A DNA stretch of 64,000 nt, taken from contig JNVV01000001.1 in the NCBI GenBank assembly GCA_000733355.1, positions 82,984-146,983 of the forward strand, in the 5' to 3' direction. Of the stretch, positions 1 through 9,625 are shown one piece after another. This DNA comes from Falciphora oryzae. Lineage: Eukaryota; Ascomycota; Sordariomycetes; Magnaporthales; Magnaporthaceae. Position 1 is the stretch's first letter. Each line of letters opens with the position of its first letter. The translations under genes were made by a program, and so were the position numbers. The notes below the pieces were generated by a model that worked only from the letters and a program-made list of their open reading frames with translations, had not been told where the DNA came from and searched no databases.

Positions 1-895
1 AAATGCTGGCAATGGTTGGGGTCCCTATTGCCAGCTTGGGAAGGTCCTGCACTTGCAGCCCAGGGCGCGCGCCTCGCGCGCGCCGAAACCTTCGACAATC
101 GGATCGCTCCAACCTCCGCGCATCACCAGACCGCCCTTTGACTTCCATCGCCCTCGCCTTGCGAACCTGCGAGCCGAACGATTCGAATGCACAAGAAGAC
201 TGCAGGCCGGCAAGCAGTTAGAACACATTGGACGAATAGCCGGCCCGGCCGCCGCCGTCCCCCGCCATTTTCGCGACTTCTCGTCCTCACCATCCTCGCG
301 ACTCCTCCTTGGTCGACCGCATCCCAACGACACGCACGGCGCAAGTTTGGCCTGTTGCTTTAGCACGCATTTTGCCTGTTAAGCACGCACGCGTATTAAT
401 TGCTTTCAGCACGCGCTGTACGCGGATCTGTTTGCCAACCGTGTAGTTGTCGATACGCCCGGCACCACCTTTGGCAAACCGCGCAGCTTGTCGTTCGATA
501 CGCGACACTTAAGGAGCGCACCGGGTTGGACCTAGGCCCTCCAGCCCCAGAACCTTTCTTTCTTTGGCCGGGCCCATGAGGGGAGCGTAAGCGCGGCAGC
601 CCCTCCGCCCGGCTTTTATTTTCGGCACATTGCCGGCCGACTGCTTTTTCTACCACCAACAGCTGCGCTTACAGCGCCCCAGCGTTTACTCGCCCTACTG
701 CCGATTGCCCGCTCACCAACAAGGAGCGCCGGAATGCGGCCCGAACTCCGTGTGCCTTCGGGTTCAAAACTTGTTAGCCGCCTCGATAGCAACATGTAGC
801 CTAGTGTCAAGCTTAGGTAGCGCTAGCACGTCATATGCCCCTTGGGAGGCAGGGACTGGTAGATCCCGACTAGATGACGTTAAATATACTCCTCC
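1..895. repeat. Diverged copy of the ~1.25-kb repeat (left edge)
   Basis: This GC-rich stretch aligns by eye with the repeat units at 62480-63495 and 63727-64000. Shared blocks are the start (tgcctattgcca type), the inverted GC motif around 64-84 (ggcgcgcg/cgcgcgcc), the segment near 190-265 ending in ggcccggccgccgccgtccc, and the segment near 640-860 ending in ggcagggactggta. No reading frame in it resembles a known protein. It reaches the window edge, so its left border is unknown. Confidence 0.75.
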
Positions 896-979
896 TCGAG
901 GGCGCACGCGATCTCCGTTTCCGTATATTGCTTCATAAAGGGTCCGGCATCAAAATGCACCAGAAAAGAGGTCAAAGGA

Positions 980-2282
980 TCAATTGCTCGTTAAATGGCG
1001 ACGCGTTGAAGTTGACGCGTTAAAAATCGGGTGGTTGGAATTGGGGTGGCCGGAAGTGGGGGGTGGCGCAAAACAGGGGTCTTGACTTAGCGGGTAGAAA
1101 GGCAGTTCGAAGATGGCTTTCTTGTCGTTGAACGAGTCGATGGTGAATCGGTAGGGGACTCTGTTGAACGTGGAACCATTCCAATCATAGCTGTAAGCTA
1201 TGACTGTGAGCTCCGGAGCCGGCTCATCCGGGTCTGGGATGCTGCACGACTGAACCAAGAATATCTGGGGCTGGTCGAGGAATGGTCGAGATAAGATGAA
1301 GGAGCCTTTGGGAAACAGGATCCAGAGCGAGTCGAACGTCACCGTTCGACTTTCCATCATTGAGTCCTTGGTCCTAAAGTACCGCTCCAGCGCATCATCC
1401 CCAGGAGATGTTGAGATGATCTTCATCAATTCTCCCAAGTCGGCGCGCGCTTGCTTGTCATCGTCGGTATCAGCATCGTCGGTCTTCGCTGCTTCCTCCT
1501 TGGCGATATTCCAGGACCAGACGAGATTCGGGAAGGGCGAGCTCAGCTCCGTGATCTTGCTCTCTCCAGTGTACTTTCCTGTGACCTTGGCCAGGAGCTT
1601 CTGCAGCGGCTCCGACTCGATCTCCACCTCGGAGCCCTTGGGCCTCACAACCTCCTCTCCTCATATCACCTGCGTTTTCGTCAATCTCCGAAATGTGAAG
1701 GCTCGCTCAGACTTTTTGCTGGACTTTTTTTCCGGCGGCTGCTTGGCGTTTGACGGCGTTGTCGGTAAACTCCCCGGTTAGTGGGTCAAGCTGATTCGTC
1801 ACCTGTCTATAGCGCTTGTCTTTCGATGGTTCATCTTCCTCTTCCCTCTCGGTCTCGGTATCCGAATCCTCCTTCTCGTCTGGAATCTCGCTGTTTTCCG
1901 ACGATTTACCCGCAATCTAAGAAAAGTCTCAGTCAGCTCCCAGAAGGATTCCGCTGGAATTTAAAACCCACACTCTGTTTCGCCCTCACTTCAGAGGTTA
2001 CTGTGATAGTCTTCGACACCTATGACATCCCTTAATTAGAAAAAGGGTCAAAGACCGGCGTCAGCGGAAGAATTGGAATAGCGCTTTAATTAGCGCAGTT
2101 GAAACTGACCTCTCCCTCGATTGTCGCTGAGGAAAGCCGTGCCTCGAGGTCCGTCACCCTTCGCTCCAACAGCTCAATGTACTTCTGCTCAAGCGCAGAC
2201 AAACGCGTATCGAAGCTCGCCTAAAGTCATCAGCAGAAGCAGAAGGTAGAGTTGTTGATAGGTTTCATACCTTTGCCGCCAT
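980..2282 (-). pseudogene. Decayed 5' part of a DUF7025-type fungal AAA ATPase gene
   Basis: Read on the minus strand, an ATG at 2282 opens a tiny exon (2282-2271), a 50-nt intron, a coiled-coil exon (2220-2110, ...LLERRVTDLEARL...), an intron ending at 1917, and an acidic exon leading to DPLTGEFTD. A single frameshift near 1750 then leads into a Lys-rich segment and SERAFTFRRLT, an in-frame TGA lies at 1663-1661, and the frame continues to 980 with features of the N-terminal DUF7025 region of fungal AAA ATPases (LWILFPKGSFI, QPQIFLVQSC, FELPFYPL). Similarity fades near 1060 and the AAA domains that should follow are absent, next to the repeat at 1-895. One frameshift, one stop and the missing 3' half make it a pseudogene. 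The family name is from memory of such proteins, not from a search. Confidence 0.6.
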
Positions 2283-2715
2283 TGCTGATGTCTGCACTTT
2301 AGAGCATTGGAAATGAGAACTGCCTGATTTGGCGCAAATGTCGTCCGCGGTGGGCTGCTACGGCATGTACGTCAGTACGTGTTTATGCGCCGAACGCTGA
2401 GGACAGGCACGGCCGGCGCGCGCCGACCCGAGACGGCAAGACTGGTGTGGGTTTTTCAAGGCGCAGGGCGAATCACGCCCCAGGAAGAGCGAGGATAGGT
2501 CACGCGACGAGTCGAGACCCGACTTGGCAGAATGGAGGTCTAACAGGTCCAGAGATCAGAGAAGCCTTGGCGCTCGTGGTGATCTGAATGATCTCGAAAC
2601 TGTAACAATCACTGAAACCAGTGGTTTATATAGCAACGCTCATTGCCAAGTAGATAGAACCTCTGTAGCTCTTCCCGTCTCTGGCCTCAGCCATTTTTAA
2701 TCCGTAAAGTGAAAT
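2283..2715. other. Intergenic region upstream of the decayed ATPase gene
   Basis: No gene is visible. A TATA-like tttatatagc lies near 2625. The GC-rich part (2400-2470) shows no convincing reading frame. By position it would have held the promoter of the minus-strand ATPase gene. Confidence 0.3.
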
Positions 2716-2947
2716 GCCGAAATGGCCCCATTTTTGGATGAGGCGAGGATGCAGAGCCTCACGGAGCGATTGGACAGCGTCCGCCCAAGCCGGGCCGAAA
2801 TAGCGCCATTTTGGATGAACCGAAGATGCAGAGCCTTCTGGAACGTTGGATGGTGTCCATTCAAGCCGCGCCGAAATGGCACTGTTGTTGGATGAGGCGA
2901 AGATGCAGCACCTTACGGAACGATTGGATGGCGTTAATTCGAGTCGG
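2716..2947 (+). repeat. 78-bp (26-codon) tandem repeat, three units
   Basis: Units begin with gccgaaat at 2716, 2794 and 2870. Units 1 and 3 are 78 nt and encode related 26-residue peptides (AEMAPFLDEARMQSLTERLD and AEMALLLDEAKMQHLTERLD, each followed by six more residues). Unit 2 has lost two single bases (76 nt), which breaks the common frame. The heptad-like Leu/Met spacing suggests a coiled coil. From unit 3 the frame runs on to a stop at 3106. Whether this is a broken gene or an upstream exon of the next gene cannot be decided here. Confidence 0.75.
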
Positions 2948-3228
2948 GATAAGCGTGCCGAACCCGCCGCTGTAACGCAAAGGCGACGTCAAGTCAAGGA
3001 GAAGTCAAACACTTATCTGAAGGATCAATTGAAGCAGCCAAGTGCGCCACCCAAGGATGGGTCCAGTTATTGGCCGAACGTTAAGTACATTGATCTTATC
3101 CTTTAACCGCAGACAAGAAACGGATATGAAGGAGTAGGAGATCCGATGGTTCCACCGATGAGGGCGCACGAGATTGTGAGTGCGTCCAGTCAGACAGCCA
3201 GCTAGCCGTACCCTGATATCTTCCCATC

Positions 3229-5129
3229 ATGGATAATGGCGCCGAAGGCATTAGGACCTCCTGGAAGGCATCTTGGAAGTCCTGGTTTGCGAGCCCGGAA
3301 AGCAAGCTGGCCAGGAGCATTCTGGAGAGCGAACGCCTGGAGAACACGCCAACCATGCCGGGAGACGCAGCGTCTGAGTTGCGCCGCATCACGAAATCAG
3401 ACAGAAACACTACCGAGGCCGACCTGCGCAGACGCCTGGAATCTGTGACCATCGAACAGCTCAGGGACTACGTTTCGAGTCAAATACAAGATTTGAAAAA
3501 TGAGTCTGATTCTTGGGTGGGCAAGAGGAAGTCTGGATGGAGGAAGGCTACGACCGGCATCCAGGAGTTCGTTGAGGCCTCGGACAGCTTTCTGACTGGA
3601 TTTGCCGGTGTAGTCGAGGTTGTGAACTTGGCAGATAACCAATTCGGTGGCACCGCCAGTGTTGTACTGGCGCTCTTCTTTGCAGTAAGCCCGACTTGCA
3701 CCTACCCACATCCACATTCTCAGCGAAGGTCAGTTTAATATCTAACTATCGAATTTGAAGACAATAAAGCTGAAGGCCTCAAACGACCATGCCATTCGGT
3801 CTTCCATGCGGACAATTGCGAACCGACTCCCTGATCTCGACATATATTATCGGATCTCTGCCGACAAGCAACTGGCAACCTTGCTCTCTACCGCATATAT
3901 CGATGTCCTCGTTTTTGCCCAGACGGCAACTAGATACTTTGAGGGTCGTGGATTCTGTGAGCAACCGCCAGATTTCGGGTCTTGTATGTTCTTCCTGCTG
4001 ACTAGTTTAGCTCGACTTCTGAAAGGGATTGCCCAGCCCCAAAAGTTCCAGGGCATGGATGAGGGCATGGGCAAGAACCTCAAGGAAATCCGCATTCGCT
4101 GCAACGCCCTGGTGGCCCAGCGGGTATTTCTACTTTCTAAGGACAACGAAGGTTGGTATGGCCGAGGCCCACACAAGTAGCACATCAAACTGACACACAT
4201 GCAGACCTGAGCAACAAAGTGAAGCGCCTGCATGACGAGGTTCAAGGTTAGTCCCTACCACATCCATAAAACAGCAATCAGCTCCCCGTTCTAAAAGTGT
4301 CACAGAGTTGCTCCATAGGGAGGACGGAAAGGCGGCACACGCCGTGCGAGAAATGCTGGGCCGCCAGAACTCGGAACCGAGGCGCATCCGAGAAGAAAAG
4401 TTGTCTAGCTACGGTAAATTCCTGGCCACGGTATTTCCGCCACACTCCAAGGACGCGACGTCGATGACGCTGGACGACCTGCAGCGGTTGCCCGAGTATC
4501 GGGCATGGCAGGAGGCCGATTCTTCGATGCTCGTGCTCCACGGGTCAAACCAACCCGGCACCTCAGTGCCGCAGTCGTGGCTGTCGCTGGCAGCCCTCAA
4601 CCTGGTCCAGCACATCCGCGCGTCCAGCGCGGGCTCGGTCGTCGCCCACTGCAACTGCGAGCCGGAGATGGCGTCGGAGGAGGCGATGAAAAGCATCATC
4701 GAGCAGCTCCTGGAGCAGCAGCCGCAGTCTCTCAGGAGGATGAGCACCCAGCAAGGCATCGCCTACGATATCAAAATGACAAGCAGTGGACTAGGCTCGC
4801 CAGCAAGGAGCGGCAATGGAGAAGAGAAAACGCCCTTGGACGGCTGTTGCAGTATCATCTCGCGCATCCTTAGGGAGTGTCAAGACCCGGTGTATATTTT
4901 CCTCGATCGCCCCGAGCTATGCAACTGCCCCGAGCCCGGCAAGGAGAGCGAAACTTGGGGCTTTGTGAAGTCGCTGCTTAAATTGGTGGGAGATAACGAC
5001 AGGCTGAAGATTCTCGTCGTCTTGAAGAGAGATCTATGGGACATTCAGGAGAGGGTAGGCTACTTGGAAAAAGGCGTTTTGGGCTCCCAGAAATTGCTGC
5101 TGGTTCGAAGGGATCAAGAGGAGATGTAA
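3229..5129 (+). CDS. STAND/NLR-like protein with DUF7708-type N-terminus, 570 aa
   Basis: I join four exons: 3229-3684, 3761-4151, 4205-4246 and 4306-5129. The introns (76, 53 and 59 nt) have GT...AG borders and the joined frame is open to TAA (1713 nt). Residues about 70-200 resemble the helical DUF7708 region at the N-terminus of many fungal STAND proteins (GFAGVVEVVNLADN, then ANRLPDLDIYYRI). The second half looks like the nucleotide-binding region of those proteins, but LVLHGSNQPGT (from residue 372) stands where a Walker A motif would be and has no GKS/T. VYIFLDRPE (from 492) resembles a Walker B strand. There is no repeat domain. It may be a stand-alone sensor or adaptor, or a shortened NLR. 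Function is unproven, and the start is simply the first ATG of the open exon. Confidence 0.7.
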
Positions 5130-6024
5130 ATTCCAAGCAAACACTGCAAAGGTAATCCTCGTCGATTAGGTGTTCTTGTTTCGTGCTCACTTCGCTGCTC
5201 ATGTTTTGGTGCAGTATTTTCCTGGTCTTCGTGGTGCGTACCACGCTTTTGCCCCGTAGGGTGGCCCTTACGGAAACAGCGCTCGCCTAGGGTTGTGTCG
5301 CTCTGCCAAGGCCTCATTCTCCAGAGAATACGCCTTTCATGGGGGCTCGCAACCAAGTCCAGAAAAAAGAGCAGTCCGCCCCTCGCAGGCATGTTAAAGC
5401 CTAGAGCTCAGTCAGTGGGCGGTGAGCGTCTCTACGATGGTGCCGCCCTTCGGGCGTGTCAACGGGCTGGCACACTGCCAAGGTCACATGACCACACATA
5501 TGCCACGCACCATAAGATGGTGTCCGGCGCGTTCCTTGGGTCTAAATAGATTCCTTCCGTTTTACGGAGTAACACAAATCTCACCTTAGCCCTAGGGGCG
5601 ACCTGCACCCGTGATAGACTAGCGTCCCCGACACCGTTCACTTGAGCAGGTGCGCAGACAAACGAAAAAAAAGTGCGGACAAGTCGGGGGTTGGCCTTGA
5701 CTGGGGTTCGGGGCGTTGGGGCGTTGTGGCGAGCTCAAAAGGGGCGAGCCCGCTCTACGGAACGTGATCAATTGAAAATTGCAACCGGACCCATAAGATA
5801 CTTGGTAACATACCTGCTCTCAGGGCACCCAAAAGGGGCACCAAAACGGCTACGTTGCAAAATCTGCTGTGCGCAGGCCACCCGCACGTGATCAGGCACG
5901 TGATCCCCTCCGTGCGACAAACTCACCCCGCATACTTGTAGGGCCCATTCCTGTTGCCAGCGTAATGACCAATGATTTAACGTAATTGTTGATTGTTCTC
6001 TTCTGCTTCGTTATGTCCCTTTTA
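5130..6024. other. Intergenic region between the STAND-like gene and Harbinger
   Basis: I see no convincing gene. There is a direct repeat of gcacgtgatc at 5884-5893 and 5896-5905 (E-box-like CACGTG cores) and a short palindromic ccgcccttcgggcg near 5441. The TTA target duplication of the Harbinger element is at 6022-6024. Confidence 0.4.
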
Positions 6025-6067
6025 GGGTGTGATCGGCTGCCACGACCGTGGCGGCCACGGTCGTGGC
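6025..6067 (+). repeat. Harbinger left terminal inverted repeat
   Basis: 43 bp beginning GGGTGTGATCGGCT, perfectly inverted at 9269-9311. Its inner 29 nt (6039-6067) are themselves a palindrome: 14-bp arms (gccacgaccgtggc and its complement) around a single G. Each end could thus form a tight hairpin or present a symmetric protein-binding site. Confidence 0.95.
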
Positions 6068-6278
6068 GGAGGTACGAACAGTGCTGCAGGGGGGGGTTAG
6101 GTACCGGTAGGGATGCCCCCCAGTTAGGGACCGTCTGCCAAAAAGCACGTACTGTGTCAAAAGCGGGGTTTCACCGCTATTTTGGGGGGGGGAGGGGCAT
6201 CCAGTCGGCTCTCGACAAGACACGATATCGTCAGTCTTCATCTGCACGCCAAGATTAGCCCAACCTATCACAAAAAAG

Positions 6279-7544
6279 ATGTCTTTTGATTCCCAGGCAA
6301 CGGAGGCCGACGGCGCCGTTGTTGATACTATTCTCAATACCCAAATAAACTCCCAGGCGCCAGATTTTGGTGTTGACGATCCCGATACCCGGCCCGGCGA
6401 TACCCAGGCCGGCGAGGGCCCTTCCCGCAAGCGGAAACGAGGCGACGGCGGCGAGCCGGTTCGAGTATCTTGGTCTAGCGAGAAGACCGCCCGGCTAATC
6501 AGCCTTTTCCTCGACTGCCACCGCGAGGGCCTGTTCAAGAGCTCGAAAAAAGTCAACTTCAAAGACGCTTGGGAGCGCGTGCTGGCGGCGGCGACCGAGG
6601 AGTGGCCTACTTTGAAGCTATCGACCCAAACGATCGCCAACAAATACGATAACGAACGGAGGAGATATGTCGCCTGGAAGTTATGGGTTAGCCTATCGGG
6701 CAATACCTGTGATCCGGAAACGGGCGCTTGCGACGTTGATAAAGACGATCCCCGGTGGCAGAGCTTTGCGAGCGTGCATGGGATACGGAGAGTCGGATGG
6801 ATCGCCGCCGGCGTGCCGTTGGGGGACGTGGCCTCGTATCAAGAGCTTTGGGCGGGAGAGGCGGCAAAAGGGACCATGATCAGTCGCCCTTCTATTGAAG
6901 GGAATGAGCCTGCTGAAGGATCCGCACGCGTTAGTGGCTTGGATTTATTCAACGGGTATATTCCTGAAAATGAGGATGGAGAGGGAGAGGGCGAGGGCGA
7001 GGGCGAGGGCGAAGATACTCGCTGGCGGCCGATTACCTCCACGGCTACCCAACGGATACCCGGCCCTTCTATGCCGCCGCCACCCTCTCGTGGCAGAAGG
7101 CCCTCTGCCGAGCAATTGCACCAGCGGGCAACGGATCCGGATCTAGTAGCGGCCGCGAGGGACGGAAGCGTTGACGTATTGCGCGGCCGGAGGAGGCGTC
7201 GGGTCTCTAGTTCATTGGGAGGAGGGATCTCGCCGGCGAGATCCCTATCGACGAGGAGATCCTTGTCGACGAGGAGATCCTTGTCGCCGCCGGCATCCGT
7301 AATACTGGGGGAACAGATATCTAATGCTATACTGATATTAGCGGGTTCCCTCAACAAGCGCACCCCGAGCGTATCTGAAGAGGCGATCAGATCCTTCTCA
7401 GCAGCCTACCGGACTAAACTTGAACGCCCTGAGTTTCTCCGCATCGTTCGCCGTTTGAGATCACCGGAAGAGGCCGAACTTTGGGTGGCATCGGATGAGG
7501 AAGGTCGGGATGCGTATGTATCCGAGGCTCGGGAAGCTAGTTGA
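6279..7544 (+). CDS. Harbinger accessory Myb/SANT-like DNA-binding protein, 421 aa
   Basis: Single-exon frame inside the transposon. A basic cluster SRKRKR (residues 49-54), likely a nuclear localisation signal, precedes a Myb/SANT-like domain at about 63-165 with the Trp/aromatic spacing of that fold (VRVSWSSEKTARLISLF, AWERVLAAATEEWP, NKYDNERRRYVAWK). In PIF/Harbinger elements the accessory protein binds subterminal DNA and brings the transposase into the nucleus. An acidic Glu-Gly run (about 233-245) and a thrice-repeated RRSLS motif lie in the C-terminal half. No stop or frameshift is present. The ATG chosen is the first in the frame and follows a 254-nt leader inside the element. Confidence 0.82.
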   Translation: MSFDSQATEADGAVVDTILNTQINSQAPDFGVDDPDTRPGDTQAGEGPSRKRKRGDGGEPVRVSWSSEKTARLISLFLDCHREGLFKSSKKVNFKDAWERVLAAATEEWPTLKLSTQTIANKYDNERRRYVAWKLWVSLSGNTCDPETGACDVDKDDPRWQSFASVHGIRRVGWIAAGVPLGDVASYQELWAGEAAKGTMISRPSIEGNEPAEGSARVSGLDLFNGYIPENEDGEGEGEGEGEGEDTRWRPITSTATQRIPGPSMPPPPSRGRRPSAEQLHQRATDPDLVAAARDGSVDVLRGRRRRRVSSSLGGGISPARSLSTRRSLSTRRSLSPPASVILGEQISNAILILAGSLNKRTPSVSEEAIRSFSAAYRTKLERPEFLRIVRRLRSPEEAELWVASDEEGRDAYVSEAREAS

Positions 7545-7546
7545 TA

Positions 7547-7592
7547 TTGTTTTTGGCGTTGTTTTTGGCGTTGTTTTTGACGTTGTTTTCGT
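7547..7592 (+). repeat. 12-bp minisatellite between the convergent Harbinger genes
   Basis: Three units of ttgtttttggcg, the third with one change, plus a partial fourth unit. They begin just after the stop of the Myb-like gene. The T-rich tract could act in 3' end formation, but that is only a guess. Confidence 0.7.
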
Positions 7593-7699
7593 GCCTGTAG
7601 GGCAATCTCCATTTTTTAGTTAAAGTTAGGGTCAAGATCCGCGACGAGGCATCTAAATATTGAACCCGACTACCCTACCGCCAACAACCCTCGTTTTTG

Positions 7700-8929
7700 C
7701 TACAGTTGATTCAATCTGCCGACCCGGGCGTTATATTGCATCGCCATCCTCTCCGCGGACCTCAAACGGATATAATCCTGGTGGAGGTCCTTCAGCTCTC
7801 GCCGACAAACCTCGCGCGCCCGGGAGAGAGTCTCTCGATCCGGCTCCTCCAACTGCCAGTCCTCCCGGCCCGCCAAGACCAGATTGTGCAAGGCAGTCAC
7901 CGCGTATACGATCTTCGCCTGGGTGCCAAAGCTGTACTCTGCCGGTGCGTTCCTAACGATCCTCCAGCGCCTTTTCAAGCACCCAAATGCTCGTTCGACC
8001 ATCATCCTCGTCCGGGAATGGCGTAGGTTAAATAACTCTTTCCGGGTAAGCGGTGGCGCCTCCGCTTCCCTCCAATCTTGCAAATGATACCTAATGCCGG
8101 GGAAAGGCATAACGATCCCGGGCTTGGTTCCAAAGCCGGCATCTGCTAGGTAGTACCTATCCCGTGGTATCCGGAACCCTCTGTTTAGTGCCTCCCCCAA
8201 TAAGGTCGAATCGTTTATGGAGCCCTCAGCGCCGGCTAACACGTAGGTGAACGCCATGTCAGATTTGACTGCCGCAAAAACGTTTTGCGTTACCCTCCCT
8301 TTCCGATCAATCCATGGCTTTTGCGCTATGCCTTTGATAAAGGCCGAAACGTGCGTGCCGTCGATCGCTCCGATACAGCCGCTCAACCCCGCGGCAACTG
8401 CCGAATCGAGTTCGATCCCCGGGTCCAGCCACCTATCGGGAGGCAAGCGTACAGCTGCTAGATGGAATTGTTGCATGCCAACTAGCACCTCATGGAAGAC
8501 CTCGCTGACCGTGCTTTGCGCAATTGCAAATAGATGCGAGGCGACCCGTTGGGAAGCTCCCTGCGCAACGATCAACATAAAGATTATCAGCTTATGAGCA
8601 GGCTTTTCGAATCGAGTGCCTCGAAGTCCGGCGTTGGTGACTAGCCAGTTTAGGAGAAAGCTGAATTTCTCTCTTGTCAGGCGGAATAAGCTGTAAAAGC
8701 GAGCCTCGTTGCCTTCCAAAAGGTCTCGGGCGATAGCGGCGGCATACGGATAGCCACCAGCATGGATAACCGCCCTCGGCAAGGGGTGGCGGCGGCGTTG
8801 CTCCAGCAGTAGGTTTATCTGGCGCAAGCCTTCTTCCTCCCCGCAAAATTGCACCAAATAAAAAACAAGGTAAACAGCGATTATTACCGCTACCTTAACC
8901 TTGTTGGGAGTAGGGCCCATGGCAGGCAT
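7700..8929 (-). CDS. Harbinger DDE transposase (DDE_Tnp_4 type), 409 aa
   Basis: Single-exon minus-strand frame. An N-terminal hydrophobic stretch (about 11-29) is followed by a helical region (FSFLLNWLVTNAGLRGTRF) and the catalytic core. The acidic residues fit the family: D190 in GAIDGTHVSAF, D240 in GSINDSTLLGEA (with D263 in LADAGF) and E312 in VERAFGCLKRRW. IDGTH and the VE(R)AFG...W motif are hallmarks of HARBI1/PIF transposases, which cut at TTA/TNA targets. The frame is intact over the usual length, with its C-terminus facing the Myb-like gene. Known partners are the accessory Myb protein and the element termini. Recognition is by motif, not by database search. Confidence 0.9.
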   Translation of the reverse strand: MPAMGPTPNKVKVAVIIAVYLVFYLVQFCGEEEGLRQINLLLEQRRRHPLPRAVIHAGGYPYAAAIARDLLEGNEARFYSLFRLTREKFSFLLNWLVTNAGLRGTRFEKPAHKLIIFMLIVAQGASQRVASHLFAIAQSTVSEVFHEVLVGMQQFHLAAVRLPPDRWLDPGIELDSAVAAGLSGCIGAIDGTHVSAFIKGIAQKPWIDRKGRVTQNVFAAVKSDMAFTYVLAGAEGSINDSTLLGEALNRGFRIPRDRYYLADAGFGTKPGIVMPFPGIRYHLQDWREAEAPPLTRKELFNLRHSRTRMMVERAFGCLKRRWRIVRNAPAEYSFGTQAKIVYAVTALHNLVLAGREDWQLEEPDRETLSRAREVCRRELKDLHQDYIRLRSAERMAMQYNARVGRLNQL

Positions 8930-9268
8930 ATTGGGAATAGCTTCCTTTTTGCCAACAGATTTGCAAAAAAACGGATGCAGACAACAACGCGGCCACGGCG
9001 CCGTGGCAGCGCCGCCACGCCCATTTTCCTATCGTGACCGCAACAGCGCAAGAACAAGGGCCTGAGCCAATTTTGACTGTACCGCTAGTACAAATTAGGC
9101 TTAGATCTGGCCTAAAACGCCTCCTCGCAAGCTGGGTACTTCATCCAACCCCCTGTCAGACCTCTTTCATCGTGGCAGACGCTGACAAACCAGTTTTGGT
9201 GCGGGGCACCGGCCAAAATAGGTTAGACCTGTCGAGATAAAATGAAAAACCCCTGTCTCTTGGCGTCG

Positions 9269-9311
9269 GCCACGACCGTGGCCGCCACGGTCGTGGCAGC
9301 CGATCACACCC
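9269..9311 (-). repeat. Harbinger right terminal inverted repeat
   Basis: Exact inverse complement of 6025-6067 over 43 bp, with the same internal 14-bp palindrome (1-nt centre, here C). TTA follows at 9312-9314. Confidence 0.95.
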
Positions 9312-9314
9312 TTA

Positions 9315-9625
9315 ACAAGCTATCACGGCGGGTAGGGTGGCTGCAAAAGGTGGCCAAAAGAGAGATGTAATGGGAAGAAATCGACCTGGGCGCGTGCCGT
9401 GCACTCTATCTGCCTGGGAGGGGCTTATCTAATCGGCAGCCAGGCCCGTGCGCCTGGGAGACCCCCCACATGCCGTGACAGGGGCCAGACATCGGAAATG
9501 GAACGCAAAAGCTTGGGAAAATGGCTCATTAGTCTATTATTCGTATCTCCTTTGTACAAGCGTGGACCTTTCCCGAACCTGCCGAGGCCGCAACAAACTC
9601 CCTCGTGTCCAAGGGTTCGTCCATT
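9315..9625. other. Short intergenic region, 3' side of the NLR gene
   Basis: About 310 bases downstream of the NLR stop codon. No gene or repeat was recognised. It contains a C-run (cccccc near 9463) and pyrimidine-rich stretches that may be part of the NLR 3' UTR. Confidence 0.3.

Larger units (their letters stand above)
6025..9311. mobile_element. Complete PIF/Harbinger DNA transposon, 3287 bp
   Basis: The element is bounded by perfect 43-bp terminal inverted repeats (6025-6067 and 9269-9311) and flanked by TTA on both sides (6022-6024 and 9312-9314), the 3-bp target duplication typical of the superfamily. It carries two convergent uninterrupted reading frames: a Myb/SANT-like DNA-binding protein (+) and a DDE transposase (-). 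This two-gene plan is characteristic of PIF/Harbinger. None of the stop-codon damage seen in the elements to the right is present, so the copy could be autonomous. Confidence 0.93.

Noticed and set aside
3..938. Several overlapping open frames in the left repeat (for example at 25-366 and 53-382)
   Set aside because: They are GC-driven, occur on both strands, show no family features, and the homologous repeat units do not keep them open.
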